A stretch of 27,189 nt of DNA from UBA2040 sp965660955 (GCA_965660955.1 CBFIBY010000017.1:1-27189), one strand, 5' to 3'. Positions 1 through 7,877 are shown, numbered from the stretch's first letter. The notes: a model not told the origin generated them from the sequence alone. Numbers and translations are program-made.

Positions 1-47
1 CGATGATCATTCGTAATTGCACCATCCAGAAGCATAGCAATTTTCAT
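1..47 (-). CDS. Partial glycosyltransferase, N-terminus only (probable)
   Basis: Only the first 15 codons and part of a sixteenth lie in the window; the gene runs off the left edge. It starts at ATG 47-45, which shares one base with the TGA stop of the upstream glycosyltransferase (TGATG junction), so the two are almost certainly translationally coupled. The visible peptide begins MKIAMLLDGAITNDHR. That resembles the opening of many GT4-type glycosyltransferases, where a short hydrophobic strand is followed by a small loop and an N-D-x-R segment. The family call therefore rests on the N-terminal pattern and on its place at the end of a polysaccharide operon. The sequence to the left would settle it. 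Confidence 0.6.
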   Translation of the reverse strand, partial: MKIAMLLDGAITNDH

Positions 48-1252
48 CATACTTCTGTTTTGTTTTGAATGTTTTGGATGAAATTCAAATAGGCCTGTTT
101 GTTTGCACTAAACGTATATTTTTCAAGCACATGCGTTCGAGCTTTTGCGCCAATTTCGTTCCAATGCGATTTATTTTCTATGGCTGTCTTCAAAGTATCA
201 AACCAGTTTTTATCAACTAAATATCCGTGTTGATCAGAAGGAATGATTTCTTCATTTACGGTAATCGAGGAAGCTACAGAAACAATTCCTAATGCCATAT
301 ATTGAATGAGTTTAAATCCTGCTTTTCCTTTTGAGATTTCATTGTTTACCAAGGGCATGAGTCCCAAATCAATTTCATTCAGATTTTCGATTTCATTGGC
401 CAAACTCCATTGTTTGAAACGAATGGGAAATGTCGTGTTGCGCTCAAATGGTTCGCCACCCACAACCAACAATTCGATTTCAAATTCTTTGGATACTTTC
501 TCTATTTCGGGTAATATTTCATCTAAAAGGAAATAATTCCCCGTTGATCCTATCCAACCCAAAGTAACCATTTTCTTTTCGTTGGAATATGTTTTAGCGG
601 GGTGTTTGTCATAATCTACGCAAGTTGGAATGATACAAATTGCGTCTTCCATTATCGAGGAATATTTGGATAGAATTTTGTTTTTCAGATATTTAGTCGC
701 TGGTATAAAAAAACGAAACATTTTTAGAGAATCGTTGAATTTATCGCCATTCTCAAGCATAAGTTTCCCATATAGATTGGTGATTTCTTTTGGCTGACCT
801 TTCGATGCCGCGATGTCATCATCAAAATCCAAAATGGCATTGGGATGAAAGTGAAGAAGTAATTTTTGAATGAATAGGTTACCATAATCATTAAATAAGA
901 GCATTTCTCGTCGCACAATAACCACCTCACAAGAACGACTTTCCAGGACTTGTTTGAAACGTCGTTTTAAAAATGCCTTCTGAAATTTAATGTTCTCTTT
1001 CGGAAACAATCGATAAAACTCTTCTTCCGAGGTGGCCGTTCCGACTTGAACATCGTAGCCATTCTCTATTAATATTTTTTTCCAACTCTCTACACGCCAA
1101 TGATAACCAGCATTTTCTTCAAAAAAAGGAGAGAAATAGTAAACCGATTTTTTAACAGAATTAATTTTTGGTGTAAACCATTTCGTAAAAAGTGCACGCA
1201 AAATATAGGTGTACAGAAAAAAGAAATAAGATATGGATTCGGATCGCTTCAA
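47..1252 (-). CDS. Glycosyltransferase, GT4/GT1-like
   Basis: A 401-residue cytoplasmic glycosyltransferase that probably adds a sugar to the surface glycan made by this operon. The N-terminal half (from about residue 35, VYYFSPFFEENAGYHWRV) looks like the acceptor-binding Rossmann domain. The C-terminal half carries LGWIGSTGNYFLLDEILPEI, LLVVGGEPF and then SKGKAGFKLIQYMALG, which fits the donor-binding region of GT4-type enzymes. An acidic DFDDD cluster sits mid-protein. The start is TTG at 1252, forming a 4-base TTGA overlap with the stop of the upstream methyltransferase gene. The next in-frame methionine comes only after about 115 residues and would remove the N-terminal domain, so TTG is preferred. 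Sugar and linkage cannot be read from the sequence. Confidence 0.85.
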   Translation of the reverse strand: MKRSESISYFFFLYTYILRALFTKWFTPKINSVKKSVYYFSPFFEENAGYHWRVESWKKILIENGYDVQVGTATSEEEFYRLFPKENIKFQKAFLKRRFKQVLESRSCEVVIVRREMLLFNDYGNLFIQKLLLHFHPNAILDFDDDIAASKGQPKEITNLYGKLMLENGDKFNDSLKMFRFFIPATKYLKNKILSKYSSIMEDAICIIPTCVDYDKHPAKTYSNEKKMVTLGWIGSTGNYFLLDEILPEIEKVSKEFEIELLVVGGEPFERNTTFPIRFKQWSLANEIENLNEIDLGLMPLVNNEISKGKAGFKLIQYMALGIVSVASSITVNEEIIPSDQHGYLVDKNWFDTLKTAIENKSHWNEIGAKARTHVLEKYTFSANKQAYLNFIQNIQNKTEV

Positions 1253-2004
1253 ACTGATTGGCCAAGGCGAGTTTTGAATTCTTCGAACGGCATTAAATTA
1301 ATCAGTTTCTCTTTATTATGATGAAAAAAAGAGAATTCATAAAATCCCGTTTCTTTGATTTTTGAAGGCTCAAAAGTATGACCTTTTGTTAACACTCCGA
1401 CTCCCCAATCCGAGTCAACGCAAGCAATCCGAATTTCTTCTTTTTGCCCCCATTTGACAAAGGCCTTCCAAGTTGTTCCGTTCCAATTGTTTTTGGCCGG
1501 AGATAATGCGTAGGCATGGTTTTCTCTAGCGTGCCACTCGCTTGGAGGATTGCAATCATGAAGAACGATGAAACCATCTTCTTTCAGGAATTTGAAGGAG
1601 TTTGAAATATCTCTGTCAACTTGCTCAGCAAGATGCAAACCATCAATAAAAACAACGTCGAATCGAATATCTTTTTGGAGAATTTTTCCGTTGCGAAGTT
1701 GGTCGAAAAAATCGTCACTTGTTATTTTAAAATCTACTGGATTTTCTTTGTATTCTAGTCCTGGGTCAACGCTAAATTTAGTTTTAGCACATATCTTATC
1801 GAAATTTAGGGCTGGATTCCGAACACCAATTTCCAAATAATTCGCCTCGTGTTTCAGCTCCAATATTTCATTAATAATTTCATGGCGAAGCGGTCTTTTG
1901 GCTATCTCCACTTCATTTAATTTGGCGCCGGTCAATTGTTCCGCATCCGTTAGAAAACGTCCGCCCCAATTGTAATAATCTTTTAGTTTTTTTAGGGTAA
2001 TCAT
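1249..2004 (-). CDS. Class I SAM-dependent methyltransferase (Methyltransf_24-like)
   Basis: A 251-residue soluble methyltransferase. Its SAM-binding motif I reads NYLEIGVRNPALNF near residues 56-69. A later block, FDVVFIDGLHLAEQVDRD followed by LKEDGFIVLHDCNPPSEW, matches the IDG.H and VLHD pattern of the Methyltransf_24 family, which includes sugar and natural-product O-methyltransferases. It lies between an acetyltransferase (13-bp gap) and a glycosyltransferase (4-base overlap) in the polysaccharide operon, so the likely substrate is a sugar of the exported glycan. Because the operon also encodes a Wzt with a glycan-binding domain, the methyl group might mark the chain end; that is inference. 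The start is ATG at 2004. Confidence 0.8.
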   Translation of the reverse strand: MITLKKLKDYYNWGGRFLTDAEQLTGAKLNEVEIAKRPLRHEIINEILELKHEANYLEIGVRNPALNFDKICAKTKFSVDPGLEYKENPVDFKITSDDFFDQLRNGKILQKDIRFDVVFIDGLHLAEQVDRDISNSFKFLKEDGFIVLHDCNPPSEWHARENHAYALSPAKNNWNGTTWKAFVKWGQKEEIRIACVDSDWGVGVLTKGHTFEPSKIKETGFYEFSFFHHNKEKLINLMPFEEFKTRLGQSV

Positions 2005-2017
2005 GTTGCTTTTGGAG

Positions 2018-2647
2018 CTATTTGTTTGTCAACCATTTATTCATGTTTCCGTCTGGCGCCTTCATTAATGCAGGAATATCTTTCTTAATTTTTTCCAAGG
2101 ACCAACTCCACCATTTTATTTTCTCCAATTTCTCGATGGTTTCGTCGTCAAATCGTTTTCGAATCAATTTGGCAGGATTTCCACCCCAGATTTCATAGGG
2201 ACCCACATCTTTTGCGACCACTGCGCCAGTTCCAAGAACTGCTCCGTTTCCTATTCTAATGCCTGAAAGAATAGTTACGTCACGGGCAATCCACACATCA
2301 TTTCCGATCACAACATCACCCTTTGAGGCTGGATGGCCCGGAATGGATGAAAATGCCTCAAATTCACCACCAACTGCACTGAAAGGGTAGGTGCTAATCC
2401 AATCCGTTCTATGATTGCCTCCAAGAAAAATCTGTACACCCGAAGAAATAGAACAAAATTTACCGATTTCTAATTTGGTCTCAGGGTTATTGAACGCAAT
2501 TTTGGGAATTCCGTAGGTGTAATCTCCAATCGAATAATTTGGAGAAATAAGATGATCTTTCGTGAATTGAATTCCTCCTCCTTCAGCGCTCGCACTCTCC
2601 TCTTGAAGAGCAGCTTTGATTTTACGAAATAAATTGGCTAATCCCAT
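2018..2647 (-). CDS. Left-handed beta-helix acetyltransferase (CatB/Vat/XAT type)
   Basis: A 209-residue hexapeptide-repeat O-acetyltransferase, the usual length for the xenobiotic/virginiamycin acetyltransferase (XAT) class. Hexapeptide turns are visible at IGKFCSISSGVQIF and again at VVIGNDVWIARDVTILSG, followed by IGNGAVLGTGAVVAKDV and the typical GGNPAKLIRKRF. The loop GGNHRTDW holds His79, the position of the catalytic histidine in the XAT family. Although drug-modifying enzymes belong to this fold, the place between wzt and a methyltransferase gene argues for acetyl decoration of a polysaccharide. The ATG at 2647 overlaps the end of the Wzt-like gene by 10 bases. Acceptor unknown. Confidence 0.85.
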   Translation of the reverse strand: MGLANLFRKIKAALQEESASAEGGGIQFTKDHLISPNYSIGDYTYGIPKIAFNNPETKLEIGKFCSISSGVQIFLGGNHRTDWISTYPFSAVGGEFEAFSSIPGHPASKGDVVIGNDVWIARDVTILSGIRIGNGAVLGTGAVVAKDVGPYEIWGGNPAKLIRKRFDDETIEKLEKIKWWSWSLEKIKKDIPALMKAPDGNMNKWLTNK

Positions 2648-3807
2648 AATTGAGGAATATATGTTTTTCCTATGTCAAAGCCTTCTAAATGACTGAAGTG
2701 CTCTGCATTGTCGATAATTTCAAAATTAAATATTCGATCCAAATTTTCAAACTGTTGAACAGCTGGTTGATAAAGTATGCTATTCATGCCATATACACCT
2801 TTCACCAATGATTGAGCAGGAAAAGTAAGCGTGTACTCCTTTTTTGCCTTGTCAAGGGCCATTTCACTGCTGAAAACAATTTGTTCGAGTTCATCTTTGA
2901 CGCGAACCAAAATATGCACAGGGTGGTCGACATTTTCATGACCAGAAACGGTAAACGTTGTTCTTATTTTGTCTTTCGCTTGAAATTCATTTTGGTGCGT
3001 TGTAAAGTCAGCATTTGAAATGTGAATAGTCGATGTTGGTTTTTCGTTCGTATATGCAGAATAACTCGATTGATTTCTGGAATATTCGAGCAACACTTCT
3101 TCAATGTCGCCAGCACATTGAATCTCACCATGGTTAAGTAGAATGCCTTTTGAACACAGTTTGCGAACCGATCCCAATTGATGACTAACAAAAAGGACTG
3201 TTCTTCCTTGTTTTGCAACATCCTCCATTTTGCCCAAGCATTTTTTCTGAAATTCGGCATCACCAACAGCGAGAACTTCGTCGATAATTAATATTTCAGG
3301 TTCGAGGTGAGCCGCAACTGCAAAGGCGAGTCGGACATACATTCCAGAGGAATACCTTTTTACCGGTGTGTCAATGAATTTTTCAACGCCTGAAAATTCT
3401 ACGATTTCATCGAATTTTGCCTTAACTTCTTTTCGAGACATGCCCAAAATAGTTCCGTTCAGAAAAATGTTTTCTCTTCCAGTTAGTTCAGGATGAAAGC
3501 CGGTTCCAACCTCAAGTAAGGACGCTACTCTTCCATGAATTTCAATACGTCCAGTCGTTGGTTTCGTGATTTGAGAAAGCAATTTTAGCAAAGTACTTTT
3601 ACCTGCGCCATTTTTTCCAACAATTCCAATTACATCGCCTTGATTTATTTCGAAGTTAAGGTTTTTCAACGCCCAAAAGTCGTCTCCTTTTTTAGCTTCA
3701 CTTCGAAAAATGTTTGACAAAGAAGCGCGTAAAGTACCATCTTTAGCGGTTCCGATTGTGTATCGTTTGCCCAGGTTTGAAGCTTGTATGGCACGTTTTT
3801 TTGTCAT
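2638..3807 (-). CDS. wzt: Polysaccharide ABC exporter ATPase with C-terminal glycan-binding domain (Wzt-like)
   Basis: A 389-residue ATPase that should pair with the permease encoded just upstream to export a finished, lipid-linked glycan across the inner membrane. Residues 1-245 form the nucleotide-binding domain: Walker A GKNGAGKST at about 64-72, ABC signature YSSGM at 152-156, Walker B ILIIDE ending at 177, and the H-loop histidine in FVSHQ at 209. The remaining about 140 residues are beta-rich and match the position and size of the Wzt C-terminal carbohydrate-binding domain, which in O8/O9a-type systems recognises the modified chain end. ATPases without such a domain (TagH or KpsT type) are much shorter. 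The start ATG overlaps the permease stop by 4 bases. Confidence 0.9.
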   Translation of the reverse strand: MTKKRAIQASNLGKRYTIGTAKDGTLRASLSNIFRSEAKKGDDFWALKNLNFEINQGDVIGIVGKNGAGKSTLLKLLSQITKPTTGRIEIHGRVASLLEVGTGFHPELTGRENIFLNGTILGMSRKEVKAKFDEIVEFSGVEKFIDTPVKRYSSGMYVRLAFAVAAHLEPEILIIDEVLAVGDAEFQKKCLGKMEDVAKQGRTVLFVSHQLGSVRKLCSKGILLNHGEIQCAGDIEEVLLEYSRNQSSYSAYTNEKPTSTIHISNADFTTHQNEFQAKDKIRTTFTVSGHENVDHPVHILVRVKDELEQIVFSSEMALDKAKKEYTLTFPAQSLVKGVYGMNSILYQPAVQQFENLDRIFNFEIIDNAEHFSHLEGFDIGKTYIPQLWD

Positions 3808-4628
3808 ACAAAATCAGCCATTTCTGACTCAATTTTCTTGAAATACAAGAGTCCAGTGAAAAATAATAAAAACACTACTCCGAATGAAAGGTACATCAGC
3901 GGATCGGGAGGTGGTCCGCCGAAAACACTCCATCGAAAACCTTGAACCACTCCAGCCATCGGATTTAAGTAATAAATTATCATTGCCCATGAAGGAACTC
4001 GGTCGGAAGCTAATTCTATGGGATAAGCGACGGGAGTTAAGTACAACCCAATTTGAACCATAAAAGGAACTATGTGCTGAAAATCACGGTATCGAACGGT
4101 CAAGGCGCTTAACCAAATTCCAACAGCTAAAGCGGCTACCATGCCGATGATGACAAAAAGAGGAGCGAAAATAATAGTTGAAGCAGGAGGTACCTGATAG
4201 TAAATCATTAAAACAGCCAAAATCAACAAGGTAATTCCTAGATCAATAAGTCCGACCAGAGCTTTGGAAAGAGGTATGATTAATCGTGGGAAGTAGATCT
4301 TTTTGACCATATCCTGACTTTGAATTATGGAATTTCCCGAATTCGTCATAACATATGCGAAATAAGTCCACATGCTCAACCCACAAACGGCAAATAGAAG
4401 GTAAGGAACATCAGTTTTAACCCCAGCAAACTGCTTGAAAACCAAAGTTAGTATCAACAAGGTAATGATGGGTTGAACAAAGGCCCACAAAAGTCCAATT
4501 GTAGTTTGAGCATACCGAACACGAAAATCTCGCCACGAGAGCGTCAGGAACAAGTCCTTATATCGGCGCAATTCTTTCCATTCTGGAAAAATTGATTTTT
4601 TATTAGCATCGATTATTTTTACACTCAT
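3804..4628 (-). CDS. wzm: Polysaccharide ABC exporter permease (ABC-2, Wzm-like)
   Basis: A 274-residue integral membrane protein with six probable transmembrane segments, the standard size and topology for Wzm/TagG/KpsM permeases. After an N-terminal amphipathic stretch (EWKELRRYKDLFLTLSWRDF) comes the family motif RVRYAQTTIGLLWAFVQPII. Near the end GLYLTPVAYPIE and YYLNPMAGVVQGFRW are typical of polysaccharide ABC-2 permeases. It shares a 4-base overlap with the Wzt-like gene and lies 30 bp downstream of the polytopic membrane protein gene. Cargo is inferred from the neighbouring glycosyltransferases. Confidence 0.92.
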   Translation of the reverse strand: MSVKIIDANKKSIFPEWKELRRYKDLFLTLSWRDFRVRYAQTTIGLLWAFVQPIITLLILTLVFKQFAGVKTDVPYLLFAVCGLSMWTYFAYVMTNSGNSIIQSQDMVKKIYFPRLIIPLSKALVGLIDLGITLLILAVLMIYYQVPPASTIIFAPLFVIIGMVAALAVGIWLSALTVRYRDFQHIVPFMVQIGLYLTPVAYPIELASDRVPSWAMIIYYLNPMAGVVQGFRWSVFGGPPPDPLMYLSFGVVFLLFFTGLLYFKKIESEMADFV

Positions 4629-4658
4629 ACTTGTTCCTTCGTTCGAAGTGGTTCAAAT

Positions 4659-6011
4659 TTACGTTTTTTCAAGGGATTCGGTTTGCTTTGTCTCGGATTC
4701 ATTATCCACCAATTGTAAGCCCATTAACAGTATGAAAAAGGGTAAAATAACAGCTTTTAGTCGGACAAGAACACCAAATAGACCTGAGGTGAACCCAACG
4801 GAGAATCCCATAATTAAAACGAAAACCAAAGAAAAGACGAGTAATTCTGAATTTCGAATCGCTACAATTTTATCTTTCAATCGGCTTGTAAAAAACTGAA
4901 TCGTGAGAAAAAGTAAAACAGCGCCTTCTAACCCATTCAGTAGGAGCATTATATTTCCTGATTCCCATAGAAAAGGTCGATAAATAGCTGCTATTATAGC
5001 GTTTGGAACCGACAGTGCTACTGAGGTCAAAGAATAATCATTTAGTTGGATGTCGTATCGATTGTTTCCATAAATAGGATTATTTGCGAAATCCTGCTGT
5101 GTTTCGATAATTTCTTCTATCATTCTGTTCATTCCTCCAGAACTAACGCGAGTATAAACGACAAGAGTCACAATTCCCAGACTATAAAACAATGTTTTTA
5201 ACGCCACGCGTCTCAATTGATTTGTACGATTGTTGATATGGATGACGCGTGTATAGGCTACCAAGAAGGCAGGAGTCATTGCGACGAGAACATAAATTCG
5301 TATTTTGAATATTAGGAGCAATCCAATAGCGAGAAATAGGGCAGATCGCCAATTGAATTTTGATTTTAAATAGTAGAGCGAAATAACTTCTCTCGTAAAT
5401 AGAATTAAGGCGAGATACACAATCGTGTCTTTTGATATTCCCGTACACCAAAAAGAAACGGAAGGAATAAACAGGACGGCAAAAGCAATTAGTCGATCGG
5501 AATGAAGGTTTAACTGACGCAAAACGGTGAACAAAGAGAATGAAATTCGTGCCGACAAATACGCGAGAATAAATGTTCCAGCCCAGTAACTTTTGAATGT
5601 GATTAAACAGATAAAAAAAAGAACCTTACTCACAAAGAAACTTTCTGGTTCGCGGTAAATCCAGCCTGGAGGATATCCGGTTCTTTCGTTGAAACGAAGC
5701 TTTAAATCCGTCAAATTCGATTCGTGCCACATTTCCGACATAAATTCAAGAGGAGAATCATAGAATAGATTCGTTAAGTTTACAGCTCCATCCCAATAAG
5801 CAAAGGTGTCGCCTCCACTGTAATAGAAAAGATAAATTGAGCTGAAACCCAAGGCAGCAAAAATTTTGAAATATACCGTAGGTAGAAAATACCGAGCATG
5901 CTTTTCTGTGCGAATTCCGCTATAATGCCATGCGGAAATCAAGACAATGATAATGAGCCAAAGTAGGCCAGAGATCACTGAAAATACATCAAAATGTTCT
6001 AAATTTATCAT
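4659..6011 (-). CDS. Polytopic inner-membrane protein of the polysaccharide operon, function unknown
   Basis: A 450-residue protein rich in hydrophobic segments (I estimate about ten to twelve membrane spans) with a short charged C-terminus. I do not recognise a named family. Notable segments are SGGDTFAYWDGAVNL and YPPGWIYREPESFF in early loops, FIPSVSFWCTGISKDT in the middle, and AIYRPFLWESGN plus FGVLVRLKAVILPF near the end. Overall shape resembles O-antigen polymerases, ligases or GT-C glycosyltransferases. It is the first gene of the operon. I chose ATG 6011 over the TTG at 6026: a promoter-like TATCTTTG lies at 6028-6035, which would start transcription around 6022, and AGAAG lies about 8 bases before the ATG. 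A polymerase-like protein is unexpected beside Wzm/Wzt. Confidence 0.75.
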   Translation of the reverse strand: MINLEHFDVFSVISGLLWLIIIVLISAWHYSGIRTEKHARYFLPTVYFKIFAALGFSSIYLFYYSGGDTFAYWDGAVNLTNLFYDSPLEFMSEMWHESNLTDLKLRFNERTGYPPGWIYREPESFFVSKVLFFICLITFKSYWAGTFILAYLSARISFSLFTVLRQLNLHSDRLIAFAVLFIPSVSFWCTGISKDTIVYLALILFTREVISLYYLKSKFNWRSALFLAIGLLLIFKIRIYVLVAMTPAFLVAYTRVIHINNRTNQLRRVALKTLFYSLGIVTLVVYTRVSSGGMNRMIEEIIETQQDFANNPIYGNNRYDIQLNDYSLTSVALSVPNAIIAAIYRPFLWESGNIMLLLNGLEGAVLLFLTIQFFTSRLKDKIVAIRNSELLVFSLVFVLIMGFSVGFTSGLFGVLVRLKAVILPFFILLMGLQLVDNESETKQTESLEKT

Positions 6012-6027
6012 GCAAAACTTCTGCAAT

Positions 6028-6059
6028 CAAAGATAAGAGAAATGTTGGGTTTGCATCAA
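6028..6059 (-). promoter_or_regulatory. Candidate Bacteroidota promoter of the polysaccharide operon
   Basis: On the minus strand TTG at 6059-6057 is followed after 21 bases by TATCTTTG at 6035-6028. This fits the Bacteroidota TTG-N17-23-TAnnTTTG pattern. Transcription would start near 6022, about 11 bases before the ATG at 6011. The site overlaps the last codon of rlmH, so the operon appears to have its own promoter as well as any readthrough from rlmH. Confidence 0.5.
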
Positions 6060-6529
6060 CTGTGGTGATACGGTTCTCCTTTTAAAATTGTCATGGCTCG
6101 ATATACTTGCTCGAAAAATAACATGCGAATCATTTGATGGGAAAACGTCATTTTTGATAATGCCATTTTGGTATCGGCCCGATGATAGGCTTCATCAGAA
6201 AAGCCATATGCCCCACCAATAATGAAAACGATACTTTTTCCACCCATATTGAAGCGGTTTTGAAGAAAACCAGCAAACTTTTCACTCGAATATTCTTTTC
6301 CTTTTTCATCGAGAAGAATAACGTAATCGGAAGGATCTGTTTTATTCAATATTTCTTTTCCTTCGGCCGATTTTACGAGTCCAATGCTCATGTTTTTAGC
6401 ATTTTTTACGTCCGGGATTTCTATTTTTTCAAAAGGAATGTATCTTTTTAATCTTTTCAGATATTCATTTTCTCCTTCAACTAGAAAAGATTTTCCAGTT
6501 TTTCCAATACAGATTACTTTTATTTTCAC
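6056..6529 (-). CDS. rlmH: 23S rRNA (pseudouridine1915-N3)-methyltransferase RlmH
   Basis: A 157-residue SPOUT methyltransferase that methylates pseudouridine 1915 of 23S rRNA in helix 69 on the assembled 70S ribosome. Length and sequence match the family from end to end: N-terminal strand KIKVICIGKT, VILLDEKGKEYSSEKFA at 70-86, the SAM-knot segment IGGAYGF at 104-110, then LSKMTFSHQMIR at 124-135 and the C-terminal KGEPYHH. The start is GTG at 6529. A promoter-like TACCTTCG sits only 5 bases before it, so the message would be almost leaderless. It is divergent from the DUF4783-like gene. Confidence 0.97.
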   Translation of the reverse strand: MKIKVICIGKTGKSFLVEGENEYLKRLKRYIPFEKIEIPDVKNAKNMSIGLVKSAEGKEILNKTDPSDYVILLDEKGKEYSSEKFAGFLQNRFNMGGKSIVFIIGGAYGFSDEAYHRADTKMALSKMTFSHQMIRMLFFEQVYRAMTILKGEPYHHS

Positions 6530-6533
6530 TGCG

Positions 6534-6564
6534 CGAAGGTAAGGTTCAGGGCTAATGAATGCAA
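6534..6564 (-). promoter_or_regulatory. Candidate rlmH promoter
   Basis: On the minus strand TTG (6564-6562), then 20 bases, then TACCTTCG (6541-6534), one mismatch from TAnnTTTG. The predicted start of transcription falls at or next to the GTG start codon of rlmH. Confidence 0.4.
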
Positions 6565-6597
6565 GTTGGGATTACGGCAAGGTTTTTGTTATTTTTG
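6565..6597 (+). promoter_or_regulatory. Candidate promoter of the DUF4783-like gene and nadC
   Basis: TTG at 6565-6567, 22 bases, then TATTTTTG at 6590-6597, an exact TAnnTTTG match. Transcription would start near 6603, just before the ATG at 6612. This makes an upstream start at 6555 unlikely because it would lie within the promoter. Confidence 0.5.
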
Positions 6598-6611
6598 AGA
6601 AAAAGAATTCA

Positions 6612-6992
6612 ATGAATTACTTATATATACTTCTTACAAGCGTCGTTCTCTCTTTTGCCGGAGCATCAACAGTTCCACATGCAGAATTGGAAAAAGCCTT
6701 TAACGACAACGATGCAAAAACCATTGTTTCTTTGACAAAGGAAAAAGTCTTGTTGACCGTTGTTGGTAGTGATGGCGCTTTTTCGCAACCTCAAACGAAA
6801 CTGATTCTAAGAGGGTTCTTCTCAAAATATCCGAATGGAAAATTTGAGTTTATTTTCAAAGGCAAAGAGTCCGATGGTGGTTCCTTTTCTATTGGCAATT
6901 ACATCGTGAAAGATGAAACATTCCGTGTTACCTTCCACTTTAAGAAAGTTGAGGGTGACTACAAAATAGAGACCTTAATAATCGAAAGATAA
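6612..6992 (+). CDS. DUF4783-like secreted protein
   Basis: A 126-residue exported protein of unknown function. Residues 1-18 (MNYLYILLTSVVLSFAGA) form a plausible signal peptide. The rest (KAFNDNDAKTIVSLTKEKV, then SQPQTKLILRGFFSKYPNG and the ending VEGDYKIETLIIER) has the layout of DUF4783 proteins, small NTF2/SnoaL-like domains typical of Bacteroidota. The longer frame beginning at 6555 would place 19 unlikely residues before the signal peptide and overlap the promoter, so ATG 6612 is preferred. It sits 25 bp upstream of nadC, and from memory the DUF4783-nadC pair recurs in this phylum. No catalytic residues are evident. Confidence 0.8.
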   Translation: MNYLYILLTSVVLSFAGASTVPHAELEKAFNDNDAKTIVSLTKEKVLLTVVGSDGAFSQPQTKLILRGFFSKYPNGKFEFIFKGKESDGGSFSIGNYIVKDETFRVTFHFKKVEGDYKIETLIIER

Positions 6993-7005
6993 TAGACCAG
7001 TTTTC

Positions 7006-7013
7006 TATATTTG
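7006..7013 (+). promoter_or_regulatory. Possible nadC-proximal promoter -7 element
   Basis: TATATTTG matches TAnnTTTG exactly, 4 bases before the nadC ATG at 7018. No TTG was found at the expected -33 position, and a start here would give a leaderless mRNA. Readthrough from the DUF4783-like gene is the alternative. Confidence 0.3.
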
Positions 7014-7017
7014 TTCT

Positions 7018-7854
7018 ATGATTGAAGAAATAATTGAAAACGCACTACGCGAAGACGTAGGACCGGGTGATCACTCCACACTTTCTTGTGTTCCAGAAAA
7101 CGCTCAAGGAACAGCAAAATTACTAATTAAGGACGAAGGAATTCTTGCAGGAGTTGAACTAGCCGAGAAAATATTTCATCATTTTGACCCTAGTTTAAAA
7201 ATTGATGTAAAAATCAAAGATGGTACTTGGGTAAAACCAGGCGATATTGCCTTTACTGTTGAAGGAAAGTCGCGTTCCATTTTAACAACCGAACGTTTGG
7301 TTTTGAACTTTATGCAGCGCATGAGCGGTATTGCTACGAAAACACACAACATCGTTAAACGTATTGAAGGAACCAGTACAAAGCTGCTAGATACACGAAA
7401 AACAACTCCTGGAATCCGATTTATGGAAAAATGGGCGGTGAAAATTGGAGGAGGAGAGAACCATCGTTTTGCTTTGTATGACATGATCATGCTGAAAGAC
7501 AATCACGTCGATTATGCAGGTGGAATAGCTCAAGCCATCGAAAGAGCGAACAATTATATCAAAGAAAATAATCTCGATTTAAAAATAGAAATTGAAGTGC
7601 GCAACGAAGACGAATTGGAACAGGTTCTAGCTGTTGGAAACGTGGATCGTATCATGCTTGATAATTTCACACCTGAGCGAATTAAAGCTGTTTTACCAAC
7701 GATTCCATCGCATTATGAAACAGAAGCTTCAGGAGGAATTACTTTGGATACAATACGTGGATTTGCCGAAACAGGTGTTCACTATATTTCTGTAGGTGCT
7801 TTGACGCATTCTGCAAAGAGCTTGGATATGAGTTTGAAGGCTGTTTATTCTTAA
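7018..7854 (+). CDS. nadC: Nicotinate-nucleotide pyrophosphorylase (quinolinate phosphoribosyltransferase)
   Basis: A 278-residue enzyme that converts quinolinate and PRPP into nicotinate mononucleotide, CO2 and pyrophosphate in de novo NAD synthesis. The type II QAPRTase blocks are all present: TTERLVLNFMQRMSGIAT at 90-107, DTRKTTPGIR at 125-134, the GGGENHRFALYD block at 144-155, MLKDNH at 158-163, IEVRNEDE, then IMLDNF and ASGGI near the C-terminus. Length is normal and the start is ATG. It follows the DUF4783-like gene by 25 bp and converges with thiD, leaving 23 bp between stops. No nadA or nadB is visible here. Confidence 0.97.
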   Translation: MIEEIIENALREDVGPGDHSTLSCVPENAQGTAKLLIKDEGILAGVELAEKIFHHFDPSLKIDVKIKDGTWVKPGDIAFTVEGKSRSILTTERLVLNFMQRMSGIATKTHNIVKRIEGTSTKLLDTRKTTPGIRFMEKWAVKIGGGENHRFALYDMIMLKDNHVDYAGGIAQAIERANNYIKENNLDLKIEIEVRNEDELEQVLAVGNVDRIMLDNFTPERIKAVLPTIPSHYETEASGGITLDTIRGFAETGVHYISVGALTHSAKSLDMSLKAVYS

Positions 7855-7877
7855 AAAAATGCCTTGAATATTATGTT

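Noticed and set aside
2018..2647. Acetyltransferase considered as a chloramphenicol or streptogramin resistance gene
   Set aside because: The fold and His79 fit that class, but the gene overlaps the exporter ATPase gene in a polysaccharide operon, and many XAT proteins modify sugars. Resistance cannot be inferred.
6555..6611. Upstream start for the DUF4783-like gene
   Set aside because: The 19 extra residues would cover a TTG-N22-TATTTTTG promoter candidate and precede a normal signal peptide beginning at the ATG at 6612.
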